Under the pieces are notes generated by a model. The model searched no databases and was not told the DNA's origin. It saw only the letters and a program-made list of their open reading frames with translations. A program made the translations under genes and the position numbers. Of a stretch of 64,000 nt of DNA, positions 62,641-64,000 are shown piece by piece; positions within the stretch are counted from its first letter, which is position 1; each line of letters opens with the position of its first letter. The stretch spans positions 4,836,001-4,900,000 of the forward strand of contig NC_010170.1 of assembly GCF_000067205.1 (NCBI RefSeq), given 5' to 3'. This DNA comes from Bordetella petrii. Its GTDB lineage: Bacteria; Pseudomonadota; Gammaproteobacteria; Burkholderiales; Burkholderiaceae_B.

Positions 62641-62985
62641 TCAAAGCACCGGCTTGCGCCCTAGCCAGGGCGCGGCGCGCTTTAGTTGAGCTGGCACCTG
62701 CAAGATCAGGTCTTCACGGCCAAATCGGCCCACCAGCTGTGCGGCCATGGGCACGCCCTCGGGCGTAGCCAACAAAGGCAGGCTGGCGGCGGGCTGGCCC
62801 GATGTGTTGAAGACAGCCATGAACGTGGCGTATGGCGACACCCGATGGCGCAATTCAAGAAAGGCGCTGCAGTGCATGGTCAGTTCGCTGAGCTTCACCG
62901 GCAGCTCGGTCAGCGCAGGCTTCAGGTCGTCGGCCTGCAGGGGCTTGCCGTTCAGCTTCAGGCGCGCCGCCTCATGCCCCATCAC
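62641..62985 (-). pseudogene. Amidase, C-terminal remnant
   Basis: 114 residues corresponding to the last quarter of an amidase-signature enzyme: VSPYATFMAVFNTSGQPAAS, then GVPMAAQLVGRFGREDLIL. The Ser-Ser-Lys catalytic part is absent. Overlaps the AraC-type stop by 14 bases, so the break lies at or just before 62985. Very GC-rich, like the gene beside it and unlike the mobile DNA. Confidence 0.75.
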
Positions 62986-63928
62986 CCGGCTGCCGGCGCC
63001 ATTGCCCCGGCGTCATGCCCATTTTGTCGGTGAAGACCCGGCGGAACGCGGCCACCGACTGGTAGCCCACGGATTCGGCCACGGCCTCGGTGGTCTGCCC
63101 CGGTTGCCTTAGCGCGTTGGCGGCGAGGCTCATCCGGATGTCGGTCAGCAGGTCGATGGCCGAGCGCCCCAGTTTGTCCTGGAAGTGCCGCATGAAAGTG
63201 GCGCGCGACATGCTGCACAAGGCGGCCAGCTCGGGCAGGTTCCAGGGCCGCGCCGGATCGGCGAACATGGCCGAAATGGCCGGCGCCAGGCGCGGGTGGC
63301 CTGCCAGCGCCAACAAGCCCGCCGGCGCTTGCTCGGCCTCGCTGGCCGCGCGCAGCACCAGCGTGAACAACGCCGCGGTAAGCACGTTGAGCATGGCGTA
63401 TCCGCCCAGCCTGCCGCCGGTAGACTCCATGCGCATCAGCCCCACCAGGCTGGCCAGGTGATTCGCGGCGGACTCGGCGCTTTGCGCGTTGTGGCCGTTC
63501 AGGGCTTTCACCACCAGGTTCGCGGGCAGATAGTCGCGAATCAGCCGGCCGTGCGGCGGCTCGATAAGGAATCGCCCGCACAACATGTCCAGGCGTTCGC
63601 CCGGCCCGTCGTTTTCCATGTGCATCCAGCCCGAGGCTGCCTCGCCATCGCGAACAGGGCCGGGCTCGGCCCCGCCGCCGTCGTGCAGCACATGCGCCGA
63701 ACCGCTGGGCAGCAGCACGATGTCGCCTTCGGTCAGTTCGCGGCTGGTCTGGGTTTGCGGGTCTTCAATGACGGCGCGGCCCTTGAGCACGATGTGGTAT
63801 GGAATCTCGTGCGCTTCGGACCGGGGCCAGTCCACGCGCCACGGCGCGCCGTAGGTGCAGCGAACCTCCAGCCGCCCCGTGACGGTGATGATTTTCAGGA
63901 AATGGCTCAGCCAGTCGACTTGGGACAT
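62972..63928 (-). CDS. AraC-family regulator with cupin_6 domain
   Basis: 318 residues from ATG 63928; a TTG at 63994 would add 22 residues, and the window ends at 64000. N-terminal AraC_binding_2/cupin_6 part (HIVLKGRAVIEDPQ, GDIVLLPSGSAHVLHDGGG), C-terminal double HTH (NLPELAALCSMSRATFMRHF; TTEAVAESVGYQSVAAFRRV) ending MTPGQWRRQ. Probably controls a neighbouring gene outside the window. High GC suggests host chromosome. Confidence 0.88.
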   Translation of the reverse strand: MSQVDWLSHFLKIITVTGRLEVRCTYGAPWRVDWPRSEAHEIPYHIVLKGRAVIEDPQTQTSRELTEGDIVLLPSGSAHVLHDGGGAEPGPVRDGEAASGWMHMENDGPGERLDMLCGRFLIEPPHGRLIRDYLPANLVVKALNGHNAQSAESAANHLASLVGLMRMESTGGRLGGYAMLNVLTAALFTLVLRAASEAEQAPAGLLALAGHPRLAPAISAMFADPARPWNLPELAALCSMSRATFMRHFQDKLGRSAIDLLTDIRMSLAANALRQPGQTTEAVAESVGYQSVAAFRRVFTDKMGMTPGQWRRQPGDGA

Positions 63929-64000
63929 AGAAACCGGGGCGTAGAAATGCTCCCCGATCGTATCGCAGTCGCGCGGGCATGCGCCAATGTTCAACCGCGC

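Noticed and set aside
1..64000. tRNA or rRNA genes and riboswitches
   Set aside because: No cloverleaf, CCA-end or conserved rRNA segment was noticed by eye; a tRNAscan/Infernal run would settle it.

Overview
The window looks like a mobile heavy-metal-resistance region of a betaproteobacterium, most likely of the Alcaligenaceae (Achromobacter/Bordetella type). This rests on the porin type, the P-type trb conjugation genes, the cop/czc gene set and the abundant IS3-family elements. No rRNA, tRNA or CRISPR array was seen. The base composition is mosaic: the metal genes (1-39100) are moderately GC-rich, the conjugation block (39471-52900) is clearly richer in GC, and the last 1.4 kb is very GC-rich.

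Layout. (1) 1-6532, + strand: the 3' part of a Cu/Ag RND pump (cusA), cusF, small Met/His-rich secreted or membrane proteins, a DsbD-like reductase split into two genes, and a DUF411 protein. (2) 6564-17289, mostly - strand: cytochrome c and a complete cop cluster (copR, copS, a CopI-like cupredoxin, copA, copB, a DUF411 protein, copC, copD), plus a DUF305 protein on the + strand. copD is cut by a 1193-bp insertion sequence with a 4-bp target duplication. (3) 17414-21566: small DUF4148-type secreted proteins, a glycosyltransferase, a candidate small RNA and a CDF-like transporter. (4) 21711-27154: a surface-glycan cassette (YdjC-type deacetylase split by a second IS, GtrA flippase, GtrB-like and ArnT-like transferases). 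(5) 27336-36834: a czc-type Zn/Co/Cd efflux operon (czcCBA plus a PII-like DUF190 protein), with divergent czcR-czcS and an extra response regulator without a kinase. (6) 37063-39100: porin and a fifth DUF4148 gene. (7) 39471-52901: conjugation block in the order LysR regulator, traG, ribbon-helix-helix protein, trbBCDEJ, trbK-like, trbLFGI, DUF2274. This is the order I know from Tn4371-family integrative and conjugative elements. (8) 52939-62429: accessory tail with a probable defence module (two unknown genes and an 869-residue ABC-type ATPase ending in a HEPN/anticodon-nuclease-like motif), a repeat-rich non-coding stretch, two abutting IS3-family elements, an AbiEi-like antitoxin whose toxin is broken, an XRE/ImmA pair, a YjzC-like protein and a 47-residue ORF. 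(9) 62641-64000: an amidase remnant and an AraC-type regulator, probably outside the mobile element.

How it fits together. Periplasmic copper would be bound (CusF, CopC, cupredoxin, Met/His-rich proteins), oxidised (CopA), bound at the outer membrane (CopB) and exported (CusA). Divalent metals leave through CzcCBA. CopRS and CzcRS would control expression. A word containing AAAAAGTAAT recurs upstream of the cupredoxin gene, three DUF4148 loci or their surroundings and, in a weaker form, czcC; it suggests a shared metal regulon. The trb block would move the region between cells, but neither integrase nor relaxase lies in the window, so one end of the element is elsewhere.
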